Positions 26,019 to 35,530 are shown, counted from the first letter of the stretch. The stretch: 64,000 nucleotides of DNA from AP-16 sp036395835 (GCA_036395835.1 DASWCW010000273.1:6289-70288); one strand, 5' to 3'. A program made the numbers and translations. Notes: generated from the letters alone by a model not told the origin.

Positions 26019-29000
26019 GGCAGCTTCGGTCCGGAAGGGGGCGGGAACAGGATGCGCGAGGCGGCCGCCAACGGCACACGGACCCAATCGGGACGATTCG
26101 TCAGCTCGTAGCCGATTTCATAGACTAGCTTTTCCAGCTTGAAGAACTCGAGCAGGCGTTCCGCGGTGGTCTCCTGCTCCGGCCACAGCGCGGCAACGCC
26201 GGTGACACCGCGGTAGGCGGCCAGGAACGCCTCGGTCGAGCGCTCGCGCCAATGGTCGAGCGCGCGTTCGAGCCTCGCGTAGTCCTCCGCCGAGATCGGA
26301 ATGACCCGACCGAGCGCCGCCGTGGTGGCGTAATCGATCGAGCGGATCAGGCCGGCGATATCGCGTGCGGCCGGCATCTTGCGCCGGCGCTCCTGCACGC
26401 TGCGGCGCGGCTCGCCCTCGAAATCGAGCACGAATACGTCGTCCTTCACGATCAGGATTTGTCCCAGATGAAAGTCGCCGTGGTGGCGGGCCTTCGGTGC
26501 GTCCACGGTTTGCGGCAGCAGGCCGCGAATGCGTGCGAGTGCCTCGGACCGATGCTCGAGCAAGGCCTCGGCCGCAATGCGCGCCTGCTCCGGCAGATCC
26601 GAACGACGGCTCGCCAGCAGCTCGAACTGGCGCTCCGCCTCGCGCGCCAACGCCTCGGTCCAGGCCTGCAGGTCTTCGGCACCGATCGGCTCCGGAGCAA
26701 ACTCCGGTTCCGCCCCGCTCGCCAGGGCCAGCTGCAGTTCCGCGGTCCGCTTTCCGATCTGCTGCATGCGCGGCAGATAGGCGGCGTGCTCCGGGCTCTC
26801 GGTCGCGCTCTCGGACACCAGCACCTTTTGCTCGTCGAGAAACCGGTCGAGATAGGCTGCGGTCAGCGACCAGGCGTCACCCTGGTTTTCGACGAACTGA
26901 TGAACGATGCCGATCGGAATCGTCGCCCCGTCCTCGACGAGCTCGATCGATCCGAGCAGCGCCGGCGCGTGCTGATATCCGGCGGTTTCCGTCAGGAAGC
27001 GTCCGATCTCGATCTCGGAATTGGTGCCCCGCTCGAGACGCCGATAGAGCTTCAAGACGAAAGCGGAATCCGCGATGACGGTCGTATTGGACTGTTCGGC
27101 CCCGACGGCATGCGTGGCTTCGATGGCGGGCAGCGACGCGAGCGCAAACGTCCGCGTCGGGCGAAACTCGAGCCGCCGGCCGGCGCGGTCGAGCCTTGCC
27201 CCGGCATGCAGCTCGGCTAGCACCCAGGAGACGAAATCGCGGTCGGTGCTGGCGTCGATGAGCACGCCTTCGCGAGCGCCGCGCCGGACCGGGCCCAGCA
27301 TGTGTCGTTGCAGCTGGCCGGCGCGGTCCAGGCGGGTCCATTTGATCGTCAAGGGAAGGGCATAGCGCGACGTTCTGCTCGCCGTGGAGACTTCGATGAT
27401 GCCGAAAGCAAATCCGGGATCGCCTTCTGCCAGCGGAAGGATGGTCCTAAGCTTGGCATCGAATCGCTCTCCCTTGTCCGCGAACCATCGGTTTGCCGCC
27501 AGGAACGCGGGGAGCGCCTCGCGTTCGAAGACCTGATGGGAGCGGCCTTCGATCAGCGAGCGCCAGCTGTGGCTGAACACGAGCGTCACCAGCTCGGGGA
27601 TGATCGAGGGCCCCTCGACGGTGCCGGCATCTTCGGCGAGCAGGAACCAGAAGAATCCGTACGGGGCGAGCGTGATCAGGTAGGGAGCCTCGGAAATTCG
27701 CGGAAACCGCGTGCGACCGAGCATTTCCACCGGCACGAAGCCTCGCCATGCGGAAAGGTCGATTTCCGCCGACTGTGCGGAGCGCGACAGGTTGGCGACG
27801 CACAGCACGACCTCGTGCTCGTATTGACGCAGATAGACCAGCACCGCGCGATTGGCCGGGCGCAAAAACGTCAAATTGCCGCGACCGAACACCGGGCTCG
27901 ACCGGCGGACCGCGATCAGCCGCTTCATCCAGCTCAGCAGCGAGGATAGGCTGCGCGATTGCGCCTCGACGTTGACCGCCTGATAGCCGTACACGGGATC
28001 CATGATCATCGGCAGGAACAGCTTCGCGGGATCGCAACGCGAGAACCCGCCGTTGCGGTCCGGGGTCCACTGCATCGGCGTGCGCACGCCGTTGCGGTCG
28101 CCCAGATAGATGTTGTCGCCCATGCCGATCTCGTCGCCGTAATAGATGATCGGGGTGCCGGGAAACGACAGCAGCAGCGAGTTCATCAATTCGATCTTGC
28201 GCCGGTCGTTGTCCATCAGCGGCGCGAGCCGGCGGCGGATGCCGAGATTGAGCCGCGCACGCGGGTCGGACGCGTAGGTCGACCACAGGTAATCCCGTTC
28301 GACGTCGGTCACCATTTCGAGCGTGAGCTCGTCGTGGTTGCGCAGGAACAGCGCCCATTGGCAGTTGCCGGGGATGTCGGGCGTCTGCCGCAGGATATCG
28401 GTGATCGGGTGCCGGTCCTCCTGGGCGATGCCCATGTAGATGCGCGGCATCAGCGGGAAATGATAGGCCATCTGGCATTCGTCGCCGTCGCCGAAATACG
28501 CGCTGACGTCCTCGGGCCATTGATTGGCCTCCGCGAGCAGCACGCGCCCGGCCGCGTGGGCGTCGAGCTCCGCGCGGATCTGCTTGATGACGGCGTGGGT
28601 CTCCGGCAGGTTCTCGTTGTTGGTGCCTTCGCGCTCGCACAGGTAGGGAATGGCGTCGAGCCGGAACCCGTCGACTCCCATGTCGAGCCAGCGCCGCATG
28701 ACCTGCACCATCGCCCACAGCACGCGGGGATTGTCGTAATTGAGATCGGGCTGGTGGCTGAAGAACCGGTGCCAATAATACGCGCCGGCGGCGGAATCCC
28801 AGGCCCAGTTCGACTTCTCGGTATCGTTGAAGATGATGCGCGTGTCGAGGTAGCGCTGGTCGGTGTCGCTCCAGACGTACCAATTGCGCGCATCGGTGTG
28901 AGACCGGCTGCGACGGGCGCGCTTGAACCACGGATGCTGATCCGATGTGTGATTGATGACGAGCTCGATGATGACTCGCAGGCCGCGGCGCTTGGCTTCC

Positions 29001-29296
29001 ACCATGAACCGGCGGAAGTCGCGCATGGTGCCGAAATCGGGATTGATGCGGCGATAGTCGGCGATGTCGTAGCCGTCGTCGCGGCCGGGGCTCGGATAGA
29101 ACGGTTGCAACCACAGCGTGGTGACGCCGAGCTCCTGCACGTAATCCAGGCGATCGGTCAGGCCGGCGAAATCGCCGATGCCGTCATGATTGCTGTCGGC
29201 GAACGCCTTGACGTGCAGCTGATAGAGGATTGCGTCCTTGTACCAGAGCGCGTCCCCGGTCTCGGTCGTCGTTCTCGCACTCGACTGCACGTCCAC
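26015..29296 (-). CDS. treS: Trehalose synthase-maltokinase fusion (TreS-Mak)
   Basis: The protein has 1093 residues. The N-terminal GH13 domain (about 18-560) interconverts trehalose and maltose: DGIGDFAGLTDRLDYVQELG, IIELVINHTSDQHPWF, Asp about 214 in DGFRLDAIPYLCE, LLAEANQWPEDV, and FLRNHDELTLEMV. The C-terminal maltokinase (about 590-1090) phosphorylates maltose to maltose-1-phosphate, with the kinase motifs ARHHGDFHLGQIL (about 938) and FVLDFEGEPRRS (about 958). The product is the GlgE substrate, and glgE is the preceding gene, 13 bp away. GTG start with AGGGGA upstream. Both domains look complete, without frameshift. Confidence 0.97.
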   Translation of the reverse strand: MDVQSSARTTTETGDALWYKDAILYQLHVKAFADSNHDGIGDFAGLTDRLDYVQELGVTTLWLQPFYPSPGRDDGYDIADYRRINPDFGTMRDFRRFMVEAKRRGLRVIIELVINHTSDQHPWFKRARRSRSHTDARNWYVWSDTDQRYLDTRIIFNDTEKSNWAWDSAAGAYYWHRFFSHQPDLNYDNPRVLWAMVQVMRRWLDMGVDGFRLDAIPYLCEREGTNNENLPETHAVIKQIRAELDAHAAGRVLLAEANQWPEDVSAYFGDGDECQMAYHFPLMPRIYMGIAQEDRHPITDILRQTPDIPGNCQWALFLRNHDELTLEMVTDVERDYLWSTYASDPRARLNLGIRRRLAPLMDNDRRKIELMNSLLLSFPGTPIIYYGDEIGMGDNIYLGDRNGVRTPMQWTPDRNGGFSRCDPAKLFLPMIMDPVYGYQAVNVEAQSRSLSSLLSWMKRLIAVRRSSPVFGRGNLTFLRPANRAVLVYLRQYEHEVVLCVANLSRSAQSAEIDLSAWRGFVPVEMLGRTRFPRISEAPYLITLAPYGFFWFLLAEDAGTVEGPSIIPELVTLVFSHSWRSLIEGRSHQVFEREALPAFLAANRWFADKGERFDAKLRTILPLAEGDPGFAFGIIEVSTASRTSRYALPLTIKWTRLDRAGQLQRHMLGPVRRGAREGVLIDASTDRDFVSWVLAELHAGARLDRAGRRLEFRPTRTFALASLPAIEATHAVGAEQSNTTVIADSAFVLKLYRRLERGTNSEIEIGRFLTETAGYQHAPALLGSIELVEDGATIPIGIVHQFVENQGDAWSLTAAYLDRFLDEQKVLVSESATESPEHAAYLPRMQQIGKRTAELQLALASGAEPEFAPEPIGAEDLQAWTEALAREAERQFELLASRRSDLPEQARIAAEALLEHRSEALARIRGLLPQTVDAPKARHHGDFHLGQILIVKDDVFVLDFEGEPRRSVQERRRKMPAARDIAGLIRSIDYATTAALGRVIPISAEDYARLERALDHWRERSTEAFLAAYRGVTGVAALWPEQETTAERLLEFFKLEKLVYEIGYELTNRPDWVRVPLAAASRILFPPPSGPKLP

Positions 29297-29309
29297 GGCG
29301 ATCCCCTAC

Positions 29310-31292
29310 TCAGGCCAAACAGCGAAACAGCAGGGCGGGATCTTCGGTCGGATTGATGTTGAGCCGCACGCCGCCCCACGCGATCGCGTGCCGCTCGCCG
29401 GTCACCAGGTTCTCCACGCCCGCGACCTTGGTTCGCCCACCTTCGGGTCCGATCTCGATATCCCCGAAATGGAACCAGAATTCCCGCGGGCGCGCGCCGC
29501 TCAGCGCGATCGCGACCGCGACCGCATTGTCGTGCGCTGCCGATTCCTTGACGAATCCGATGACCTGATCGTCGTCGACCGCGGCGAAACGTAAATTGCT
29601 GGTCTGCAGTAGCGCCGGGTTGGCGCGGCGCAGCCGATTGAGCCGTCCGATGTAGTCCTTGATATTGCCGGGCCGGTCCCAGTCCCGAACCTTGAGCTCG
29701 TATTTTTCCGAATGCAAATATTCCTCGCGGCCGGGGATCGGCGTGTGCTCGATGAGCTCGAACCCGCTGTAGACACCGTAGCTCGCCGACAAGGTCGCCG
29801 CCAGCGCGACGCGCGATTTGAAAATGGCGTGATCGCCGGACTGCAGGTGCAACGGGAGAATGTCGGGAGTATTGACGAAAAAATTCGGCCGGAAATATTC
29901 CCGGACCGGGTAGGCGGTGAGCTCGCTGACGTAGGACTGCAGTTCCCATTTCGTCGTTCGCCAGGTGAAATACGTGTAGGATTGCGAGAATCCCAGCTTG
30001 GCGAGAGCCCTCATCACTTTCGGCCGGGTGAACGCCTCTGACAGGAAGATCACGCCCCGATGCCGCGTTTGCACTTCGCGGATCATCCACTCCCAGAATG
30101 CGAACGGTTTGGTGTGAGGATTGTCCACGCGGAAGATGCGCACGCCCTGATCGACCCAGAACAGCACGATATCGCGCAGGGCGTTCCAGAGCCCGGCGCG
30201 GTCGGCGCAGTAGAAATCCGGGTTGACGATGTCCTGATATTTTTTCGGCGGGTTTTCCGCATGACGGACCGAGCCATCGGGTCGATAGCGGAACCAGTCC
30301 GGATGCTGGACCAGCCAGGGGTGATCCGGCGAGAATTGGATGGCGAAATCGAGCGCGACCTCCATGCCGAGGCGGCGGCATTCTGTGACGAGCCGGCGAA
30401 AGTCGTCGAGCGTGCCGAGCTCGGGATGAATGGCGTCGTGGCCGCCTTCCCGCGCGCCGATCGCATAGGGGCTGCCCGGGTCGCCGGGGCCCGCCGCGAG
30501 CGCGTTGTTGATGCCCTTGCGGTGGGTACGGCCGATGGGGTGAATCGGCGGGAAATACAGGACGTCGAATCCAAACGCGGCAAGCTCGGGCAGGCGCGCG
30601 ATGCAATCGTCGAACGTTCCATGCCGGCCCGCAATGCGGGACTGGCTGCGTGGGAACATCTCGTACCAGGCGCCGCCGCGCGCGAGCGGCGGATCGATGA
30701 CCAGCGGAAACCCCGAGCTGCGGGTCAGGTCCGGGCGGGGTTGATGCTCGGCCATGACCTCGCGCAGCTCTTCCGACAACAGCACTTCGGCGTCGCCGGT
30801 TCGGTCGAACTCGGCGCGCGCCGCTTCGATGATCGCGCGCGCGCGCTTGTCCCGCGGTCCGACGTCGGCGAGCAATTCCCGGCCTTCCTTGCCTTCCAAA
30901 TCGACCTTTTGCCCGGCTTCGCGCTTCAGCAAAAAGTCGCGCCGCCAGCTGGCGAACGTATCGGTCCAGGCTTCGATCGCATAAACATAGCGGGCCGGCT
31001 CGTCGGGAACGAAGCGTGCGGTCCAGCGATCATTTTCGTGAAGGCGCATGGGCGCTCGGTGCCAGCTCTTCTCGCCGTCGCGGCGCCAGATGAGCGCCGC
31101 CGCGATCACGTCGTGACCGTCGCGAAAAATATCGGCCCACACATCGATCGGCTCGGCTTGCACCCGCTTCACCGGATAGCGGCCTTGCTCGATGCTCGGG
31201 TATACGTCCTCGATCAGGAAGCGGGCACGCGCGAATTCGCGCGTCGAAGCCGTAACTGAGGAGATCGGCGGGAAGGCGGGCTGAATGGTCAT
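29310..31292 (-). CDS. glgE: Alpha-1,4-glucan:maltose-1-phosphate maltosyltransferase GlgE
   Basis: The protein has 660 residues. It extends alpha-glucan with maltosyl units from maltose-1-phosphate. Family features are an N-terminal beta-sandwich (RVQAEPIDVWADIFRDGHD), YEMFPRSQS, DVLYFPPIHPIGRTHRKG, catalytic Asp about 387 in VRIFRVDNPHTKPF, Glu about 417 in FLSEAFTRPKVM, and GFSQSYTYFTWR. ATG 31292 was chosen because the conserved domain starts soon after; upstream in-frame codons would cross the promoter. The ribosome site is weak. The order glgE-treS/mak-glgB is the complete GlgE pathway from trehalose to branched glucan. An EcfG-type promoter lies 42 bp upstream. Confidence 0.97.
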   Translation of the reverse strand: MTIQPAFPPISSVTASTREFARARFLIEDVYPSIEQGRYPVKRVQAEPIDVWADIFRDGHDVIAAALIWRRDGEKSWHRAPMRLHENDRWTARFVPDEPARYVYAIEAWTDTFASWRRDFLLKREAGQKVDLEGKEGRELLADVGPRDKRARAIIEAARAEFDRTGDAEVLLSEELREVMAEHQPRPDLTRSSGFPLVIDPPLARGGAWYEMFPRSQSRIAGRHGTFDDCIARLPELAAFGFDVLYFPPIHPIGRTHRKGINNALAAGPGDPGSPYAIGAREGGHDAIHPELGTLDDFRRLVTECRRLGMEVALDFAIQFSPDHPWLVQHPDWFRYRPDGSVRHAENPPKKYQDIVNPDFYCADRAGLWNALRDIVLFWVDQGVRIFRVDNPHTKPFAFWEWMIREVQTRHRGVIFLSEAFTRPKVMRALAKLGFSQSYTYFTWRTTKWELQSYVSELTAYPVREYFRPNFFVNTPDILPLHLQSGDHAIFKSRVALAATLSASYGVYSGFELIEHTPIPGREEYLHSEKYELKVRDWDRPGNIKDYIGRLNRLRRANPALLQTSNLRFAAVDDDQVIGFVKESAAHDNAVAVAIALSGARPREFWFHFGDIEIGPEGGRTKVAGVENLVTGERHAIAWGGVRLNINPTEDPALLFRCLA

Positions 31293-31333
31293 GACTTGGT
31301 CTGGGGTAGCCGGATGGCGGCCCAGTAACGACC

Positions 31334-31359
31334 AACGACGGGGGGCGACCTTGGGTTCC
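31334..31359 (-). promoter_or_regulatory. EcfG-type promoter for the glgE-treS-glgB operon
   Basis: On the minus strand GGAAC (31355-31359), 17 nt, CGTT (31334-31337), in the divergent region shared with malQ. No matching site faces malQ. Confidence 0.82.
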
Positions 31360-31532
31360 GGACCGACGCGGGTGAGAACCCGCAAGCCTCTGATTTCGTT
31401 GTCATTCGCCAATCTGCGCCGGATCGGGCAAGAGCACAATATCGACGCGGCCTCGGCCCCGTGGCAAGCCCCGGTTTGTCGTGCGCCATGCCCCGGTTCG
31501 CGCGCCCCGCTCTGTCCCTGTGAGCTGGCCCA

Positions 31533-33539
31533 ATGGATGCGTTAGCCAAACTCGCGGCCGAATGGGGCATCGAACCGGGCTATATCGATGGGCAGGGGCT
31601 TTCGCGCACCGTCGATCGAGACACGCTACGCCGGATCGTCGAGATCGTTTCCCGCGGCCAGAACCCGCCGAAGCGTCGCAGGCTGTCGCCGATCATCGGG
31701 ATCCGGCGCGGCCACGGCGCTGCGCCTGCGCTTTCCGACACCCCGCCGTCCACCTCGGTCGATTGGACCTTGGTTTCGGGCGACACCACGATCGCGCGCG
31801 GCACTGCCACATCCGGAGCTTGGCACTTGCCCGGCGATCTTCCGCTCGGAACATTCCGGCTCGACGTCAGGCTGAGTTCCAGTGCCGGGCAGGCAAGCGA
31901 GCACGCGAGGGTCCTGGTCGCGCCGGAACGCGCCTATGGGGGCGAAGACTTTGCCGATGGCCGCCGGATTTGGGCGCTCGCTGTCCAACTGTATGGGGTC
32001 CGCTCGCGTCGCAATTGGGGGCATGGCGACTTCACGGATCTGCTGAGCTTGCTCGAGCTGTCGGCCGGACTCGGCGCCGCCGGAATCGGTATCAATCCAT
32101 TGCATGCGCTGTTTCCCGACATGCCCGAGCGGGCAAGCCCATATGCGCCCAATAGCCGGCTCTTTCTCAATCCGCTCTACATCGACCTCGAGGCCGTGCC
32201 GGAATTTCCCGGGCTGGATGCAGCCGGCCTGACGCAGGAAGCCGCTCGTCTGCGGGGCGCGGCGATGGTGGATTATTCCGGCGTCGCCGCGGCAAAACTT
32301 GCAGGACTGCGTCTGGCGTTTCACGAGTTTCGCGATCGAGGTTCGGCGCAGCGTCTCGAAGATTTCGAAGCATTCCGGCGCGAGCAGGGCCCCACACTCA
32401 CGCTGTTTGCGAGCTTCGAGGTCTTGCGGCGAAGGTTTGGAGGCAGTTGGACGGATTGGCCGTCACCCTGGCGGCGACCCGACGCAGGCGCCCTCGACGC
32501 ACTGCGCCGATCCGCCGGTGAAGAGATCGAGTTCCACGAGTTCGTCCAGTGGCTGGCCGACCGGCAACTGCGTGCTTGTCGGGACAAGGCGCGGAGCCTG
32601 GATATGCCGCTCGGGCTTTATCTCGATGTTGCGGTAGGCGTCGATCCGGATGGCGCGGATGCGTGGAGCGAGCAATCCACGATGCTGGCCGATGGTTCGA
32701 TCGGAGCCCCTCCGGATCTGCTCAACACCGCGGGCCAGAACTGGGGCCTCGTCGCATTCAATCCGAGGGCGCTCGAGCAGCACGGATTCGAGGCGTTCCG
32801 CGGGATGCTGCGAGCCGCAATGCGCTATGCCGGCGCGATCCGCTTGGATCACGTGCTCGGCCTCAACCGTCTCTATCTGATCCCCAACGGCGCGCGGGGC
32901 GGGGGATATGTCCGCTTTCCATTGGAGGCCATGCTGGCGGTGGTCGCCCAGGAGAGCGTGGCGCACCGTTGCGTGATTATCGGCGAGGACCTCGGCACCG
33001 TGCCGGAGACTCTGCGCGAAACGCTCGCCGATTGGGGCGTGTGGGCCTACCGGGTGATGTTGTTCGAGCGGGCCGAGGATGGCTCGTTTCAGCCGCCGCC
33101 GCATTATGCCGAGAGCGCGCTGGTCACCTTCAGCACCCACGATCTTGCGACTTTCGCGGGCTGGTCGACGGGCCGTGATTTGCAGGAAAAACGCGCGCTC
33201 GGCATCGATCCCGGCGAGACCGACGTGGATCGGGCGGCGGCCCACGCTGCGCTGCGCACGGCGCTGGGGCGCCGGCGTGGCAAGGAGCGGACCCGGTTGG
33301 GCTTCCTGCCGGTGGCCTGCTATCTCGCCGCCACGCCCAGTCGGATTCTGCTCATTTCGATCGAGGACGCGCTCGGGGTTCAGGATCAGCCCAATGTTCC
33401 GGGGACGATCGACGCGCATCCGAACTGGCGCCGCCGGCTCCCGATCGTATTGGAGAACTTGCACCGTCATCCGCGCATGCGCGCCTTGGCACGGGTACTG
33501 CGCGGAGCCGGTCGAAGCGTTGGCGAAGGCCGACACTAG
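31533..33539 (+). CDS. malQ: 4-alpha-glucanotransferase (amylomaltase) MalQ
   Basis: The protein has 668 residues. It transfers maltodextrin chains between acceptors (GH77), recycling short glucans. Features are an N-terminal region with DTLRRIVEIV, RSRRNWGHGDFTDL, a SPYAPNSRLFLNPLYIDL motif, catalytic Asp about 439 in AIRLDHVLGLNRLYLIP, Glu about 484 in CVIIGEDLGTVPE, and Asp about 536 in FSTHDLATFAGW. The start at 31533 keeps the usual N-terminal helix; GTGAGCTGG upstream is a modest ribosome site. It is divergent from glgE, separated by 240 bp. Confidence 0.95.
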   Translation: MDALAKLAAEWGIEPGYIDGQGLSRTVDRDTLRRIVEIVSRGQNPPKRRRLSPIIGIRRGHGAAPALSDTPPSTSVDWTLVSGDTTIARGTATSGAWHLPGDLPLGTFRLDVRLSSSAGQASEHARVLVAPERAYGGEDFADGRRIWALAVQLYGVRSRRNWGHGDFTDLLSLLELSAGLGAAGIGINPLHALFPDMPERASPYAPNSRLFLNPLYIDLEAVPEFPGLDAAGLTQEAARLRGAAMVDYSGVAAAKLAGLRLAFHEFRDRGSAQRLEDFEAFRREQGPTLTLFASFEVLRRRFGGSWTDWPSPWRRPDAGALDALRRSAGEEIEFHEFVQWLADRQLRACRDKARSLDMPLGLYLDVAVGVDPDGADAWSEQSTMLADGSIGAPPDLLNTAGQNWGLVAFNPRALEQHGFEAFRGMLRAAMRYAGAIRLDHVLGLNRLYLIPNGARGGGYVRFPLEAMLAVVAQESVAHRCVIIGEDLGTVPETLRETLADWGVWAYRVMLFERAEDGSFQPPPHYAESALVTFSTHDLATFAGWSTGRDLQEKRALGIDPGETDVDRAAAHAALRTALGRRRGKERTRLGFLPVACYLAATPSRILLISIEDALGVQDQPNVPGTIDAHPNWRRRLPIVLENLHRHPRMRALARVLRGAGRSVGEGRH

Positions 33540-33570
33540 CCGCCGCCCACGTCCGCCGCACAAAAGCTGA

Positions 33571-33591
33571 CGGCCACCGCAGGGGTGGCCG
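33571..33591. terminator. Hairpin between convergent malQ and the Gly-rich gene
   Basis: An 8-bp perfect stem, CGGCCACC/GGTGGCCG, with a 5-nt loop. Read on the minus strand it is followed by TCAGCTTTTG, so it best terminates the 33621-34070 gene. Confidence 0.6.
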
Positions 33592-33620
33592 CCAACTCAT
33601 TGACTGGGCATCAGGTTGAT

Positions 33621-34070
33621 CTAATAACCCCAATATGGGTAGTCACAGACCCACACCCGCTGCCAGCCCCAGTTGGTCGGGACCCAGCGCCAGCACGAGT
33701 CATAGCCGTACGCGCCGGCGAACCCAACGCCGAAGAAGAAGGCGTTGCGGTGATGAAACCTATGGTGGTGGCGGATCGAGCTGGTCGTAAAGGTTGTATT
33801 CGGGCTGAACCTATTCGGGCCGGTCGAAAAGTTCGTGCGATTGGTCGTAACGGTACGCCCGACCGGCCCTGCACCCTGCACCATGGGCCCACTACTGCGC
33901 ACTGCGCCCATACCGACGCCGCCGCCTCCACCGCCCCCACTGCTCACATGCGCACCGGCCATACCGCTACCGCCCCCACTACTGTGCCCATGCCCCTGCG
34001 CGGCCATGGCGGTCGAACTCACGCCCAGTGCCGCCACGGCCGATAATGCGACGAGTGTTTTGCGCAACAT
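33621..34070 (-). CDS. Secreted Gly/His/aromatic-rich small protein
   Basis: The protein has 149 residues. A signal peptide (about 1-23, ending TAMAAQ) is followed by a Gly/Ser-rich stretch with seven consecutive glycines, a polar linker, a His-rich patch (RHHHRFHHRN) and a C-terminus rich in Trp, Tyr and Gly ending WVCDYPYWGY. Such composition is common among Rhizobiales cell-surface proteins of unknown role; the His patch could bind metal. ATG 34070 was chosen over 34088 because GAGGAGG lies 8 nt upstream of it. No EcfG promoter is seen on this side. Confidence 0.75.
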   Translation of the reverse strand: MLRKTLVALSAVAALGVSSTAMAAQGHGHSSGGGSGMAGAHVSSGGGGGGGVGMGAVRSSGPMVQGAGPVGRTVTTNRTNFSTGPNRFSPNTTFTTSSIRHHHRFHHRNAFFFGVGFAGAYGYDSCWRWVPTNWGWQRVWVCDYPYWGY

Positions 34071-34435
34071 TGCTTTCCTCCTCTTCATTGTGCGACGTCA
34101 CAACTGCCGTCGGACTGTAACGCCGAAGGACGCGAAAAAGTGCCGGCTCACAGCATCAAATATCTGGGAGTGCAGGGTTTTTGCCGCGGTAACCTGAACA
34201 GATGTTCATCGTGGGCGGCGATGCGAGTGGCTCGTGCAGTTGCGCTCTTCGAAGGCTCACGGCCGATCCAACGCGTCTGCAGACGGCAACGACATTGCGC
34301 ATGAACTGATGTTCTATTTGGCCTGGTCACCCTCACCAACTTGGGGGCGCGAGCGAGATTCGCGACCATTCGACCGAGGAACTTTTGCGGGCTCGGAGCG
34401 TTCTCGGCGCGAGATGTTTCGGGAGGAGCTTTTTC
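34071..34435. other. Divergent intergenic region before the YqjD-like gene
   Basis: A stretch of 365 bp holding the plus-strand EcfG-type promoter at 34378-34402. The rest is less GC-rich and contains no reading frame with a ribosome site. I see nothing else definable. Confidence 0.55.
34378..34402 (+). promoter_or_regulatory. EcfG-type promoter for the YqjD/YqjE-like pair
   Basis: GGAAC (34378-34382), 16 nt, CGTT (34399-34402), 33 bp before the ATG at 34436. Confidence 0.83.
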
Positions 34436-34810
34436 ATGGCAAATCAGGGACGTTCCGTCGCCGACAAGGAATTCGACAAGACCGCGGGAACGATCGATGA
34501 CATTCAGCGCGACCTGCAGGCGGTGCGAGACGACATGTCTCGGCTCGCGCAACAGGTGGCAAGTCTGCTCGGCGTGACCGGCAGTCAGGCCCTTCGCGAG
34601 GTCAAGGCGCAAATGAGTCGGGCGAAAGAGAGCCTCGACGGAGTGCTCTCCGATGCAAGCGGGAAGGGCATGGAGGCCATGGAGACGGCGCGGGAAAGCA
34701 CCGATACCATGGTCGAAGCGCTCGAAGACGCGGTCCGGCAGCGCCCGTTCGCAACGCTGGCGATCGCCATCGGCTTGGGATTCCTGTTCGGCGCAAGCTG
34801 GCGGCGCTAG
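34436..34810 (+). CDS. YqjD/ElaB-like (DUF883-type) membrane-anchored protein
   Basis: The protein has 124 residues. A long amphipathic helical region (residues 10-95; IDDIQRDLQAVRDDMSRLAQ and later heptad-like stretches) ends in one C-terminal membrane helix FATLAIAIGLGFLFGASWRR. In E. coli YqjD and ElaB have this layout, bind ribosomes at the membrane and are stationary-phase proteins. GGGAGGAG precedes the ATG. An EcfG promoter lies immediately upstream and a YqjE-like gene follows after 10 bp, matching the yqjD-yqjE arrangement. Confidence 0.88.
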   Translation: MANQGRSVADKEFDKTAGTIDDIQRDLQAVRDDMSRLAQQVASLLGVTGSQALREVKAQMSRAKESLDGVLSDASGKGMEAMETARESTDTMVEALEDAVRQRPFATLAIAIGLGFLFGASWRR

Positions 34811-34820
34811 GAGGACAACG

Positions 34821-35267
34821 TTGCTCCCCGGCGTCAGGGATCTGAAAGAACGGCTCGACGCCGCGATGAAGACCGGCGCATGGTCGACCGTGGCCGGGGT
34901 GGCGGCGCTGGTCATGTTGGGCTTCCTGTGCGCCGCGCTGTTCCTCTATCTGCAGAATTGGCGAGGCTCGATCGTCGCCTGTCTCATTCTAGCCGGCGCA
35001 TTCCTGCTGGTGGTCCTGATCGCGATCGCGGCGATCGCGCTCGTGCGTCGGCGGCAGGCGCAACTGGCGCGCGCTCGCGCGCAGGCGAACCAAGCCGCCG
35101 GCCAATGGTTGCGGGATCCCGTCGTCGTGACCACCGCCCTGCAGGTTGCGAGGGCGCTGGGGTTGCGGCGCGCGGCTCCCGTGTTGCTGCTGGGTGCGTT
35201 CGTGGTGGGATTGGTGCTCAGCCGGACGGCCGCCAAGGCCGGGCATCCTGCCGGTCCCGAATCATAA
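34821..35267 (+). CDS. YqjE-like putative holin-superfamily membrane protein
   Basis: The protein has 148 residues. Two adjacent membrane helices (about 22-44 and 50-73) are followed by a basic helix RRRQAQLARARAQANQAA and a third hydrophobic segment near the end. This is the layout of YqjE/holin-X-type proteins that accompany YqjD. The start was set at TTG 34821 because AGGAGG lies 8 nt upstream, overlapping the previous stop; ATG 34867 is an alternative. It is expected to be co-transcribed with the YqjD-like gene under stress control. Confidence 0.78.
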   Translation: MLPGVRDLKERLDAAMKTGAWSTVAGVAALVMLGFLCAALFLYLQNWRGSIVACLILAGAFLLVVLIAIAAIALVRRRQAQLARARAQANQAAGQWLRDPVVVTTALQVARALGLRRAAPVLLLGAFVVGLVLSRTAAKAGHPAGPES

Positions 35268-35320
35268 GTAGAGTGGATTCGCCGCGCGATGGCGGCCGAA
35301 GCGACGTCCAGACCGGCGCC

Positions 35321-35530
35321 TCAATGCACCGAGACCGGTTCCTCCCCGACCAGGCCGAGCATGATGAATTTGTCTTCCGCGATCTTGATGATCGCGACCA
35401 TCGCCTCGTCCGGATCCTGGGTCAGCTCGGCGCAGACGTCGTACATCTCATAAAACGGCCGAGTAACGCCGTCCGAGCAATATGCGGTGCACTCATCCAT
35501 GTTCACGTAAACGACGTCGATGTCGATCAC
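35321..35530 (-). CDS. Small acidic protein of unknown function
   Basis: The protein has 69 residues from a GTG start, or 59 from ATG 35500. It reads VYVNMDECTAYCSDGVTRPF followed by a regular helical stretch with DPDEAMVAIIKIAEDKF and ends EEPVSVH. Codon usage and amino-acid balance look genuine, and the long frame continuing upstream is only a shadow of the neighbouring alpha-glucosidase. Two cysteines four residues apart (CTAYC) could bind metal, but no family is recognised. No clear ribosome site decides the start. It lies between the YqjE-like gene and the alpha-glucosidase on the opposite strand. Confidence 0.5.
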   Translation of the reverse strand: MIDIDVVYVNMDECTAYCSDGVTRPFYEMYDVCAELTQDPDEAMVAIIKIAEDKFIMLGLVGEEPVSVH

